DNA of 64,000 nucleotides from RYN-230 sp963841695 (GCA_963841695.1 CAWJDQ010000013.1:124001-188000), one strand, 5' to 3'. Numbered from the stretch's first letter, positions 16,426 through 24,693 are shown. Notes: generated by a model from the sequence alone, not told the origin. A program made the numbers and translations.

Positions 16426-17565
16426 ATGGTCATGCCGCCCACTGTTTCCTCGCCCCCCACCGCCGAGCAGGTCACGCAGGCCCTGGCGGGAGTCAACGAC
16501 CCCGAGATCCACCGCCCGATCACCGAGCTCGGGATGGTGAAGAACGTCGCCGTGGATGATCGCGGGGTCGTGCGGGTGGAGATCTATCTCACCGTGTCCG
16601 GCTGCCCGCTGCGCGACACGATCACCCGGGACGTGACGGCGGCGGTCAGCAAGCTGCCGGGGGTGGCCGAGGTCCGGGTCGACCTGGATGTGATGAGCGA
16701 GGAGCAGCGCCGCGAGCTGCAGGCCAAGCTGCGCGGCGGCCGCCCGGAGAAGGAGATTCCCTTCGCCCAGCCCACGTCGCTGACCCGGGTGTTCGCGATC
16801 GCCAGCGGGAAGGGCGGGGTCGGCAAGTCCTCGGTCACGGTCAACCTGGCCGCGGCACTGGCCAAGGCCGGGCAGAAGGTGGGGGTCCTCGACGCCGACA
16901 TCTACGGCCACTCCGTGCCCCGGATGCTCGGCGTCACCGACCCGCCCACCCAGGTCGAGCAGATGATCATGCCGCCGACCGCGCACGACGTGAAAGTGAT
17001 CTCCATCGGCATGTTCACCACCGGCAACGCGCCGGTGGTCTGGCGCGGCCCGATGCTGCACCGCGCGGTGCAGCAGTTCCTGGCCGACGTGTACTGGGGC
17101 GACCTCGACGTGCTGCTGATGGACCTCCCGCCGGGCACCGGCGACGTGGCCATCTCCGTGGCCCAGCTCGTCCCGGGCGCGGAACTCATCGTGGTCACCA
17201 CCCCGCAGCTGGCCTCCTCGGAGGTGGCGGAGCGAGCCGGGGCGATCTCGGTGCAGACCCACCAGCGGATCACCGGGGTCATCGAGAACATGTCGTCACT
17301 GGCCTGCCCGCACTGCGGCGAGCCGGTCCCGGTGTTCGGATCCGGCGGCGGCCAGGCGGTCGCCGACGCGCTGACCCGGGTGACCGGGGCGCCGGTACCG
17401 CTGCTCGGCCAGGTGCCCATCGACGTCCGGCTGCGTGAAGGCGGCGACCGGGGCGTCCCGCTGGTGCTCGCCGACCCGGAGGCCCCCGCCGCCCAGCAGT
17501 TGAGCGGGATCGCCAGCGGCATGGCGAACCGCGCCCGCGGGCTGGCCGGCGGCGGCTGGGACTGA
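16426..17565 (+). CDS. mrp: Mrp/NBP35-family iron-sulphur carrier ATPase
   Basis: A 379-residue cytoplasmic P-loop ATPase that carries and transfers Fe-S clusters. The N-terminal MIP18-like (DUF59) domain spans residues about 15-90 (VNDPEIHRPITELGMV). The deviant Walker A GKGGVGKSS lies at about 127-135, followed by LDADIYGHSVPRMLG and LMDLPPGTGD. The cluster-binding CxxC is in LACPHCGEPVPVFG (about 288-301). Full family length. In Mycobacterium and Streptomyces mrp also lies near sigE and tatB, so the context is ancestral. A hairpin terminator follows the stop directly. Confidence 0.95.
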   Translation: MVMPPTVSSPPTAEQVTQALAGVNDPEIHRPITELGMVKNVAVDDRGVVRVEIYLTVSGCPLRDTITRDVTAAVSKLPGVAEVRVDLDVMSEEQRRELQAKLRGGRPEKEIPFAQPTSLTRVFAIASGKGGVGKSSVTVNLAAALAKAGQKVGVLDADIYGHSVPRMLGVTDPPTQVEQMIMPPTAHDVKVISIGMFTTGNAPVVWRGPMLHRAVQQFLADVYWGDLDVLLMDLPPGTGDVAISVAQLVPGAELIVVTTPQLASSEVAERAGAISVQTHQRITGVIENMSSLACPHCGEPVPVFGSGGGQAVADALTRVTGAPVPLLGQVPIDVRLREGGDRGVPLVLADPEAPAAQQLSGIASGMANRARGLAGGGWD

Positions 17566-17583
17566 CCCCGGCCTGAGCCGGGG
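17566..17583 (+). terminator. Hairpin terminator after mrp
   Basis: A perfect 7-bp stem CCCCGGC/GCCGGGG with a CTGA loop starts on the base after the mrp stop codon. There is no U-run, as is usual for high-GC actinobacteria. Confidence 0.6.
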
Positions 17584-17976
17584 CCTTACGCCGGCCAAGC
17601 GACCCGGATCAGCTCGGCCTTACGCAGCTCCATCCGCCTCTAGCCGGGCCCGGCCCCGCACCACCAGCACCATGGGTCACCATTGATCATGGTCAGCGCC
17701 GACATATCACGCCGGACGTGTGGGTTTCCGGGGTGTTTTGCCCGTTTCGGCGCACCGGAGACGTGATAAGTGGTCTCGTCCGGGTCGATCGCCGCGGGGC
17801 GCTGAGAAATAGCGGATGCTACAGATGTCCGTAGGGCCGGAGAGACCAGTGTGACTCGCGGGACCTGGGACGAACGGCCGGGGACCGGGTCAGCGTGACT
17901 CGCGGACCGGGGCGGTCCGGGGGAACCGGGGAACCGGGGCGGTCCGGGGGAACCGGGGCGGTCCGGCGGGGAGGGG
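17584..17976. other. Convergent intergenic region, mrp/tatB
   Basis: Holds the structured repeat at 17681-17771, described separately. Beyond it, the phrase GTGACTCGCGG occurs twice (about 17851-17861 and 17895-17905). A G-rich array built from about 19-nt GGGGCGGTCCGGGGGAACC units (17909-17975) runs up to the tatB stop. No ORF is convincing. Confidence 0.6.
17681..17771 (+). repeat. 91-nt structured dispersed repeat, copy A
   Basis: Matches 37601-37691 at about 70% identity over equal lengths. It has two exact blocks, CATTGATCATGG at the left end and GGTGTTTTGCCCGTT (17732-17746). A closing stem TATCACG (17705-17711)/CGTGATA (17762-17768) encloses 50 nt. In the other copy the paired bases differ but still pair (two compensatory double changes). 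An inner GTGTG/CGCAC pairing (17718-17722 with 17751-17755) is possible. It lies between two gene 3' ends, so it is not in a leader. Confidence 0.7.
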
Positions 17977-18342
17977 TCAGGTGGCCTCGGAGTCGAAGGG
18001 CGGGGTTTCCTCGCGGGCCAGCACGGCCGTGGCCCGGCGGTCGGCCAGGTACTCGCCCTGGGATTCCGCCATCCCGGGCGTGGCCCCGTCGAGGTCGCCG
18101 TCCAGCCCGTCGAGCAGGTGCTTGCGGACGAAGTTCGCCGGGTGCAGGTCGCGCAGATCCAGGTCGGAGAACTCGGGCCCCAGGCCCTCGCGCAGATCCT
18201 TGGTCGCCCCGTCCGCCATCCGGCGCAGCTCGCGCAAGGTAGCGCCGATCTGCGACGCCATCTTCGGCAGCTGGTCCGGCCCGAAAATCACGAGCGCGAG
18301 CACGGCAAGGACCAGGATCTTCTCGATGGACAGGTCGAACAC
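17977..18342 (-). CDS. tatB: Sec-independent translocase protein TatB
   Basis: About 121 residues. One N-terminal membrane helix (ILVLAVLALVIFGPDQLPKM, about 8-27) with the Gly-Pro hinge typical of TatA/B is followed by an amphipathic helix (IGATLRELRRMADGATKDLR) and a variable, acidic tail. TatB forms the twin-arginine substrate receptor with TatC at the cytoplasmic membrane. GTG 18342 is chosen because GGAGAG lies 5 nt upstream and the helix then starts at residue 8. It ends the sigE/anti-sigma/RseB-like group, a position conserved in actinobacteria. tatC is not in the window. Confidence 0.92.
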   Translation of the reverse strand: MFDLSIEKILVLAVLALVIFGPDQLPKMASQIGATLRELRRMADGATKDLREGLGPEFSDLDLRDLHPANFVRKHLLDGLDGDLDGATPGMAESQGEYLADRRATAVLAREETPPFDSEAT

Positions 18343-18475
18343 GTCAACTCTCCAGGCGAGGCGCGGCCGCGGCAGCACTCACGGTCTTTTCTCACTGTAG
18401 ACCGTCATCTGCCCGGATGCCTCCTCTGGAGCGCGCGGTGGAGTCCCGGATGCGGGCTACGGCGCCCGGGGAGCC

Positions 18476-19720
18476 TCACCGGAACGGGTCGAGCCAGGAG
18501 ATCAGGCGGTGCAGGCCGCGGCCCATCCGGCCGAGGAATCCCGGCCTGGCGTTGTGCGGCAGCACCCCCACCACCTGGTCCAGGGTCTGGTCCGGCGCGT
18601 CGGCGATCAGCGTGTAGACGAAGCCCCGGGCGGACCAGGCCACGCTGCGCTGATCGGGCCCGGCCGCGTAGACCCGGTCACCGCGCAGGGCGACCTGCGA
18701 CCATCCGCTCAGCTGCGCGGGCAGATGTCCGCGCTGCACGAACAGGGAGATCAGGGACAGGCCGTCGGAGTAGGCCAGGTCCACGACCGCGCCGCCCGGG
18801 CCGGTGGTCTCAGTCGACTGGACCAGGCTGAGCTGGCCGGGCAGCCGCGCGGGAATCGGCCACCCCACGGCCCGCAGCCGGGCCAGCTGCCCGCTGGCCA
18901 GCGGTTTGCCCCCGGACACCGACGCGGTACGCGGCGCCGCCGCAGCCGCTGGCGAGCCGAGCTTGAGGGTCACGAACACGTCCTCGCTGACCAGCTGGGC
19001 GCCGTCGTCGAACGTTTCCCGGCGCAGCGGCAGCTTGGTCGCGGTGTCCAGCCAGAACCGGGCGGCCAGCTGGCCGTCCCGGTGCCGCAGCACAAGTTCC
19101 TGCGTGGGGCGGCCGGCCACCTCGCCGCGGCCGGCCATGGACACCTGGTAGTTCTCGGCCAGCAACGTGACCATTTGCGAGGTCATGGTCATGATGCCCT
19201 CGGGATCGCGCTGGCCGGCGTCGTCGTCGCCGTCGCCGTCGGGGTCGGCGACGCTCGCCCGGTACCACGGCCGGGCCGCGGCGGGCTGGGTAGCCGTCTG
19301 GATCAGCGTCTGGTGGCCGCGCTGGTGCCACACGTTCACCACGGAGCTCCAGCTGCCGTCCGGGCCCCGCCAGGCCGTGAGCTGGACACCCTGGTAGGAG
19401 ACCCGGCGGCAGGCGGTAGCGGCCTCGCTAAGCAGCCGCAGGCCCGGATCTGCCGTGGCCCCGCCCACGGCCGCGCGGCTGATGGCCGGCTGGGCGCCGT
19501 CAGGAGACCCGGGCGCCGGGGCGGCCGCGGACTTGCGCAGCCCGCCGTGGCTGGCCGCCAGGGGCATCAGCTCCCCGCTGTGGGCCGTCATGTCCCGCCA
19601 GATCACGGTGACGCCGGTGGCGATCAGGCCGAGGACCACCACGGCGGTGGCCAGGCGCAGGGGCAGCGGCTCGTGCTCAGGACCGGCCCCGTCATACCGG
19701 GGCGTAGTGCGCGAGAACAT
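18476..19720 (-). CDS. MucB/RseB-like sigma-E regulatory protein, membrane-anchored
   Basis: A 414-residue protein with a short basic cytoplasmic N-terminus, one membrane helix (LATAVVVLGLIATGVTVIW, about 23-41), and a large extracytoplasmic part with a MucB/RseB-like N-terminal lipid-binding domain (about 90-250) and C-terminal domain (about 280-390). In proteobacteria RseB protects the anti-sigma factor from proteolysis. Immediately downstream of a zinc-type anti-sigma gene, a sensor or modulator of that anti-sigma factor is the natural reading. In Mycobacterium this slot holds htrA instead. Residues 180-195 form an Asp-rich spacer. Confidence 0.8.
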   Translation of the reverse strand: MFSRTTPRYDGAGPEHEPLPLRLATAVVVLGLIATGVTVIWRDMTAHSGELMPLAASHGGLRKSAAAPAPGSPDGAQPAISRAAVGGATADPGLRLLSEAATACRRVSYQGVQLTAWRGPDGSWSSVVNVWHQRGHQTLIQTATQPAAARPWYRASVADPDGDGDDDAGQRDPEGIMTMTSQMVTLLAENYQVSMAGRGEVAGRPTQELVLRHRDGQLAARFWLDTATKLPLRRETFDDGAQLVSEDVFVTLKLGSPAAAAAPRTASVSGGKPLASGQLARLRAVGWPIPARLPGQLSLVQSTETTGPGGAVVDLAYSDGLSLISLFVQRGHLPAQLSGWSQVALRGDRVYAAGPDQRSVAWSARGFVYTLIADAPDQTLDQVVGVLPHNARPGFLGRMGRGLHRLISWLDPFR

Positions 19721-19728
19721 CCGTCAGC

Positions 19729-20483
19729 TCACGGCCCCGGGCTCGCGGACACGGTCACGGCGGCCGCGGGCACCGGGGCAGTGGCCGCGGAGGACGGCTG
19801 CTGCAGGCCGTGGCGGACCGTCCCGGCCGCCGCGCCGCTGACCGCCTGGCCGCTGACCGCCTGGCCCCGGGGCGACCGGCCGCTGCCCGACTCGGGGCGG
19901 GCTGACGGGCGGGCCGCGCGGGCCCGGGAGCCCGTGGCGCCCACTCCGGCCACGGCGGCAGCCGACACGCCGACCGGCACGCTGCCGCTCCCGGTGGCCG
20001 GGACCGACGTGCCGGAGGCGCCGGCCCCCCGGCCGTCCCGCCGGGCGGCGTCACCGGCAGGTCCCCGGTCACGATCGCGTGCTGGACGAGGAACGTGTCG
20101 ACCGCCGGGGTAACCCTCGGGCCAGGAGTCTGCGCCTCGCCGCCGGCGAAGAAGGCTGCGGCGCCGAGGCCGGCCACGGCGGAGGCGAGAATGCCCGCCG
20201 TCAGCATCCGGGCGGACGGGAAGCCGTTCCTCGGCCGCCAGGGCGGCCGGGCGGTCCACGGCCGGCCGTCCGGCGGCATGGCCATGGCCATCAGCCGGCC
20301 GGTCAGGGCCGCGTCCACCATGGCCTCGCCCAGCGAATGCATCCGGTGCTTGAGAGCGCGGAGTGCCACTGCCTCCTGGCGGCAGGGATCGCAGCCCGCG
20401 ATGTGGGCCAGGACCCGGTCCCGCTCAGCGTCGCTGAGCTCACCGTCGATCAGGGCGGAGATGCGCTGCCCGAGATGACTCAT
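19729..20483 (-). CDS. Anti-sigma factor with zinc-finger (ZAS) domain, frameshifted
   Basis: About 250 residues when repaired. The cytoplasmic N-terminal ZAS domain has HIAGCDPC (about 27-34), the HxxxCxxC zinc site that binds ECF sigma factors. A single membrane segment (MLTAGILASAVAGLGAAAFF, about 93-112) leads to a Ser/Ala/Pro-rich extracytoplasmic tail. The frame breaks in a C6 run (20025-20030, plus strand). Adding one base gives a tail ending VTVSASPGP at 19729, 8 nt before the RseB-like start. The ATG overlaps the sigE TGA by 4 nt, consistent with coupled synthesis of sigma and anti-sigma factors. Confidence 0.88.
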
Positions 20484-21229
20484 AGGTCACCGGCCAGGGG
20501 CACGGGAGCCGCCTTCCCCACGGCGGGACCGGCGGGACCGGCAGGAACGGCAGGACCAGCGGGAACGGCAGGACCAGCCGGAACGGCAGGGACCGCCGGG
20601 ACGGCCGCGGACGCCCCGACCTTCGGGCCGATCGAGGGGCGGCGCGGACGGCGGTGGTCGAGCGCGGTCCGCAGCTGGGCGCGGCCGCGATGGATGCGGC
20701 TGCGCACGGTGCCCAGCTTCACCCCCAGCGTGTCCGCGATCTCCTCGTAGGACAGGCCCTCGATGTCGCACAGCACGACCGCGGCCCGGTACTCGGGGGC
20801 CAGCGCCTTGAGCGCGGCCTGGATGTCGCCGTCCAGGTGCCGCTCGTCAAAGGCCTGGGCAGGCGTGGGCTCGTCACCGCGCAGCCGCTGCGCGGTGTCG
20901 TCACCCAGCCCCTCGAACCGGATGCGCTGCCGGCGCCGGGCCATGTCCAGGAACAGGTTGGTGGTGATCCGGTGCAGCCAGCCCTCGAACGTCCCCGGCG
21001 TATAGCTGGACAGGGAACGGAAGACCCGGACGAAGACCTCCTGGGTGAGATCCTCGGCATCGTGGCTGTTGCCGGTCAGCCGGTAAGCGAGCCGGTACAC
21101 CCGGGCGGAGTGCTCGCGCACGATCTCTTCCCAGGTCGGGGCCGTCCAGCCGGATGCCGCGTCCGGCGTGGCACCGGGCATGTCCACGATCTCGCCGTCC
21201 CGCCGTGTGCCGTCTGCGTCTACCACCAT
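20480..21229 (-). CDS. sigE: ECF RNA polymerase sigma factor, SigE type
   Basis: Extracytoplasmic-function sigma factor of about 249 residues. Region 2 is at about 25-95 (REHSARVYRLAYRLTGNSHD, DLTQEVFVRVFRSL) and region 4 at about 140-195 (EYRAAVVLCDIEGLSYEEIA, GTVRSRIHRGRAQL). The C-terminus is an unusual repeat of VPAGPA motifs that adds about 35 residues. The ATG at 21229 is used because upstream in-frame starts would run into the promoter. The gene order sigE, anti-sigma, RseB-like, tatB and the promoter GGAACC-17-CGTTAA point to an envelope-stress regulon with autoregulation. Confidence 0.92.
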   Translation of the reverse strand: MVVDADGTRRDGEIVDMPGATPDAASGWTAPTWEEIVREHSARVYRLAYRLTGNSHDAEDLTQEVFVRVFRSLSSYTPGTFEGWLHRITTNLFLDMARRRQRIRFEGLGDDTAQRLRGDEPTPAQAFDERHLDGDIQAALKALAPEYRAAVVLCDIEGLSYEEIADTLGVKLGTVRSRIHRGRAQLRTALDHRRPRRPSIGPKVGASAAVPAVPAVPAGPAVPAGPAVPAGPAGPAVGKAAPVPLAGDL

Positions 21230-21352
21230 GGTGCCCGGGCATCCCCTTCCGCACCACAACTGCTCGGATTCTGCTGTGCACCCCGACTGGCACCCCGCCG
21301 GGCTGGCCGGCCGTTCAGCGCTGGTGCGCGGGTTTCTCGCTCGCGTCAATAG

Positions 21353-21381
21353 TTAACGCCAGAACAGGCCTCGCTGGTTCC
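21353..21381 (-). promoter_or_regulatory. SigE-type autoregulatory promoter
   Basis: On the minus strand, GGAACC (21381-21376) and CGTTAA (21358-21353) are separated by 17 nt. This matches the ECF SigE consensus known from mycobacteria (GGAACC, 16-17 nt, CGTT). It lies about 120 nt before the sigE ATG. Confidence 0.65.
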
Positions 21382-21388
21382 CGGGTCA

Positions 21389-21415
21389 CGGCGCGTAACG
21401 AACGGCGCGTAACGA
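21389..21415 (+). promoter_or_regulatory. 13-nt direct repeat in the divergent sigE/O-methyltransferase region
   Basis: CGGCGCGTAACGA occurs at 21389-21401 and again at 21403-21415 with one base between (14-nt period). It is followed by a TAGGCT hexamer (21416-21421) that could be the -10 of the methyltransferase gene, so this may be an operator or activator site. Confidence 0.5.
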
Positions 21416-21438
21416 TAGGCTGCCGGACTGGGATAAGC

Positions 21439-22092
21439 ATGCACGGGAAGGCACACATTGTGAGCGCAGAGGCCAACCTTGCCTACGTCGAGGGCTACCT
21501 CACCGAGGACGAGCCACTGCTGGCCGCGCGCCGCGAGGCGGCCGAGATTGGCGGAGCGCCGCCGATCGGGCCGGGCGGCGGGGCGGCGCTGCGGTTCATC
21601 GCGGCCGCCATCAGCGCCAGATCGGTCGTGGAGATCGGCACCGGCTGCGGCACCTCGGGTATCTGGCTGCTTCGCGGCATGCGCTCCGACGCGGTCCTGA
21701 CCAGCGTCGACGCCGAGCCCGAGCATCAGCGGCTGGCCCGGAAGGCCTTCACCGAGGCGGGGTTCCCGTCGAATCGGTACCGGCTGATCAGCGGCAAGGC
21801 CCTCGACGTGCTGCCCCGTCTCACCGACGGCGCCTACGACCTGGTGTTCTGCGACGCGGACAAGCAGGAGTACCCGGACTACCTGGTCGCCGCGCTGCGG
21901 CTGCTGCGTCCGGGCGGCGTGGTCGCGTTCGACAACGCACTGGCCGGCGGCCGGGTCGCCGACCTCCGCCACGACGACCCGGGCACCACCGCCATCCGGG
22001 ACCTCAACGACCAGGTGCGGCAGGACGAGCGGCTGGTGCCGGTGCTGTTCCCGGTCGGCGACGGGCTGCTCACCGCGGTCAAACGCGGGTAG
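21439..22092 (+). CDS. SAM-dependent O-methyltransferase (class I, CCoAMT-like)
   Basis: About 217 residues with the Methyltransf_3 fold. The SAM-binding motif is VVEIGTGCGTSGIWLLRG (about 65-82), the acidic strand end is VDAEPEH, the metal-binding region is LVFCDADKQEYPDY (about 135-148) and the final strand is VVAFDNALAGGRV. In mycobacteria the orthologous position next to sigE is held by Rv1220c, also an O-methyltransferase. The acceptor is unknown. GTG 21460, 9 nt after GGGAAGG, is an equally good start. Confidence 0.9.
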   Translation: MHGKAHIVSAEANLAYVEGYLTEDEPLLAARREAAEIGGAPPIGPGGGAALRFIAAAISARSVVEIGTGCGTSGIWLLRGMRSDAVLTSVDAEPEHQRLARKAFTEAGFPSNRYRLISGKALDVLPRLTDGAYDLVFCDADKQEYPDYLVAALRLLRPGGVVAFDNALAGGRVADLRHDDPGTTAIRDLNDQVRQDERLVPVLFPVGDGLLTAVKRG

Positions 22093-22471
22093 CCCGCCAG
22101 CCGGGCGGCACCACCACAGCGCCTTCTTTCCCGATTACGGTCCGACCGGCGAACCCGCCAGCCGCCGCGGCAGCAGCCGGGGCCGGAGCCGGCGGCAGCC
22201 CTGGACGCGCGCAGCGACCCGGATCTTCGTCTGGGTAGTCTCCACCCGCCCGGCCGGTCAGTCCCGCGCTGGCGGCGACCTGGGCCGCGCCCATCCCCAG
22301 GTACGCGCCCACGCTGGGCGCGCCGTCCCCAGGACCGGGCCCAGGGACGCGTCCTCGGCGCTGCGTACCGGGACGGCTGCCGGTACCGCGGCCGGCCCCG
22401 GCGGGGTGGTCAGCCAGCGGTTTCAGGCCAGCCACTGGCGCGACCGTAACCCTCGCCTTAACCGGCCGGGC
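22093..22471. other. Intergenic region without recognisable features
   Basis: About 380 nt between the ends of the O-methyltransferase and DUF3117 genes. It is G/C-rich, any open frames are compositional, and no clear hairpin or repeat was seen. Confidence 0.4.
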
Positions 22472-22639
22472 TCAGCCGGTGACCGACTTGAGCGCGTCCG
22501 AGAGCCGGGCAGCCTCATCCGCGGACAATTCGACCACCAGCCGCCCGCCTCCCTCGAGGGGGACGCGCATCACTATGCCGCGGCCCTCCTTGGTGACCTC
22601 GAGCGGACCGTCACCCGTCCGCGGCTTCATCGCCGCCAT
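22472..22639 (-). CDS. DUF3117 family small protein
   Basis: A 55-residue protein starting MAAMKPRTGDGPLEVTKEGR and ending ARLSDALKSVTG. It matches along its length the DUF3117 family, one of the most conserved small proteins of actinobacteria (Rv1211 in M. tuberculosis). Function unknown. Predicted soluble, with a beta-hairpin and a C-terminal helix. The ATG at 22639 is chosen because the conserved MKPR start lies at residue 4. Larger open frames upstream are Arg-rich and not conserved. Confidence 0.92.
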   Translation of the reverse strand: MAAMKPRTGDGPLEVTKEGRGIVMRVPLEGGGRLVVELSADEAARLSDALKSVTG

Positions 22640-22877
22640 TCCGCATCCCCTTCCTGCTCGGGGCCGCATGAGACCTCGCGGAGGCCTGCCCGCGCCGGAA
22701 TCCCGGCGCCTGCGGCGGGTCCGGCCACCCACAGCCGTGTTGATCAGTACCTCTATTATCCAGAGTTCCGGCCTACAGTGGTAACGATCAGCACTCCCTT
22801 CCGCCCGCCGCCGTCGGTAACTGGGGTCTCAGGAGTCACTGAGGCACCGCTCGCGGCCTGTCCCGAGGAGGCGTCCG

Positions 22878-23804
22878 GTGACTGACAGTGTTCGCTGGGA
22901 CCTCGATGGAGCGGTAGCTACCATCACGCTCAATCGGCCCCAGGCCCGCAACGCGCTGACCGCGGAACTGAAGAACGAGCTCCTCGCGGCGCTGCGCCGG
23001 GCAGCGTCCAGCCCGGAGGTGCGGGCGGTGCTGATCACTGGCGCGGGGCAGGCCTTCTGCGCCGGCCAGGACCTGCGCGAACACGCGGAACTGCTGGAGG
23101 CAGCCGGGCCGGGGAGCGACGGGCCGGGGCATGGGCCGCCGCCGGACGAGGGGGTTCCAGCCGCCGGCGCGCCGCCGTCCGGGGCACCGGCCGGGCGGGT
23201 GCCCGCCGGGACCGCGTCCGCGGTAGGGCCGCCTCCCGCCGGGGCACCGGCGGCACTGGACACGGTCCGGGAGCACTACAACCCGCTCGTGCTGGCCATC
23301 AGGTCCATGCCCAAGCCGGTCATCGCGGCCGTGAACGGGGTCGCCGCCGGGGCAGGGGCGGGGCTGGCCTTCGCCTGCGACATCCGCATCGCGGCCCAGG
23401 GCGCGAGCTTCCTGATGGCGTTCGCGCGGGTCGGGCTGGCCGCCGACACCGGCGTGTCCTGGACGCTGTCCCGGCTGGCCGGCGCGGGCCGGGCCGCCGA
23501 GCTGCTGATGCTCGCGGAGCCGGTCCGCGCGCCGCGCGCGCTCGAACTCGGCCTGGTCAGCCAGGTGGTGGAGGACGACGACCTGCCGGTGACCGCGGGC
23601 GCGCTCGCCGCCCGGCTGGCCGCGGGACCCACGGCCGCCTACGCGGGCATCAAGGAACAGCTCAATTTCGCGGCGGGACACGACCTGGCCGAAGCGCTGG
23701 AGAAGGAAGCCGAGGTCCAGGGCGCCCTGGGCCGCACCGCCGACCACCGGGCCGCCACGCTCGCGTTCACCCGCAAGCAGGAGCCGCACTTCCTGGGCCG
23801 GTGA
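22878..23804 (+). CDS. Enoyl-CoA hydratase/isomerase (PaaG-like) with a low-complexity insert
   Basis: Crotonase-family enzyme of 308 residues acting on acyl-CoA in fatty-acid or aromatic-acid degradation. Crotonase motifs are ITLNRPQARNALT (about 16-28), the oxyanion segment AFCAGQDLREH (about 57-67), PKPVIAAVNGVAAGAGAGLA (about 144-163) and the C-terminal ALGRTADHRA. Residues about 73-125 form a Gly/Ala/Pro stretch absent from ordinary homologues, in the surface loop after the oxyanion hole. GTG 22878 follows CGAGGAGGCGTC. The position between DUF3117 and tag resembles other actinobacteria. Confidence 0.92.
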   Translation: MTDSVRWDLDGAVATITLNRPQARNALTAELKNELLAALRRAASSPEVRAVLITGAGQAFCAGQDLREHAELLEAAGPGSDGPGHGPPPDEGVPAAGAPPSGAPAGRVPAGTASAVGPPPAGAPAALDTVREHYNPLVLAIRSMPKPVIAAVNGVAAGAGAGLAFACDIRIAAQGASFLMAFARVGLAADTGVSWTLSRLAGAGRAAELLMLAEPVRAPRALELGLVSQVVEDDDLPVTAGALAARLAAGPTAAYAGIKEQLNFAAGHDLAEALEKEAEVQGALGRTADHRAATLAFTRKQEPHFLGR

Positions 23805-23816
23805 CCGGGCCCAGGC

Positions 23817-24668
23817 CTACCGGGCCGGGCTGCCCGCGTCCGCGCTGGCAAGTTCCTCGTGGGCGCAGACGATCTGCTCGGTGGCATCGACCAGGTCAGA
23901 GAACGCCCGCCACTCGCGGTGACCGGTGCGGCCGGTCCAGGACACCACCCGGCTGCGGCACCAGACCGTGAGCCCGCGCCGGATGGACAACACCGACATC
24001 CCCGAGGCCGGGGCGTCGGCCCGGACGATATGGCCGATCCCGCGCTCGGACAGCATCCGCTCCAGCGCGCCGGCGGCCTGGACGGAACCGGGCTGGGGCC
24101 CGCGGAAACGATCCAGGGCGCTGCTGGCCGGGACCGGCACGGCGAACCAGACCACCTTGCCGGAGACCTTCCAGCCCCCGAGCCGGGCCCGGGTCAGGTG
24201 GTGGCCCCAGCGCCCCTGGGACAGGCCGTGGACCACGTGCAGCCCGCGCCCGCTCACCGCGTCGGCGGGAACCGCGACGGCCGGATCAGGCGGCACATCG
24301 TCCTTCCAGCGCGGCAGGGCGTCGAAGACCTTGCAGACCAGCTCCTGCTCCCCGTCGAACCGGCGCAGGTAGAGCCAGATTTCCGGGGCCCCGGCCACGG
24401 CGCAGCCGCGCACGTCGAACTGGATCCCTGTCTGCGCGTGCATGCTGTTGGCGGCGAGTTCGCTGGCCATGGTGGCGCCGTCATAGACCAACTCGTCCGG
24501 CAGCTCGAGTCCGGCCGTGGCCGCCCGGAAGAGCCGCCGGGCCGTGGCGGCACACGTTGCATCCAGCGGGAGCGGCGAAGCGGAACAACCGCCAGCCGAT
24601 ACGGTCACGGCCGGCGCGGGAGCCGCCACCACGACGTCCGGCGTATCTGCGGCAAGCGACCCTAACAT
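23817..24668 (-). CDS. GHKL-type ATP-binding regulatory protein, AbaA/WhiJ-set type
   Basis: About 283 residues. Residues about 35-170 carry a degenerate HATPase_c domain: the N-box-like ASELAANSMHA (about 68-78) and the glycine loop VSGRGLHVVHGLS (about 138-150). The C-terminal 100 residues are unassigned. Such anti-sigma-like ATPases sit beside XRE/DUF397 pairs in Streptomyces development-associated loci. Here an XRE and a DUF397 gene lie just upstream on the same strand. Its promoter region holds a palindrome matching one at the XRE promoter, which suggests control by that XRE protein. Confidence 0.78.
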   Translation of the reverse strand: MLGSLAADTPDVVVAAPAPAVTVSAGGCSASPLPLDATCAATARRLFRAATAGLELPDELVYDGATMASELAANSMHAQTGIQFDVRGCAVAGAPEIWLYLRRFDGEQELVCKVFDALPRWKDDVPPDPAVAVPADAVSGRGLHVVHGLSQGRWGHHLTRARLGGWKVSGKVVWFAVPVPASSALDRFRGPQPGSVQAAGALERMLSERGIGHIVRADAPASGMSVLSIRRGLTVWCRSRVVSWTGRTGHREWRAFSDLVDATEQIVCAHEELASADAGSPAR

Positions 24669-24693
24669 GATCTTCAGCCTTCCCGGCCCGCAT

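Noticed and set aside
20480..21349. TTG start at 21349 for sigE
   Set aside because: It would extend the protein through the sigE promoter and add unconserved Arg-rich residues. ATG 21229 fits the family.
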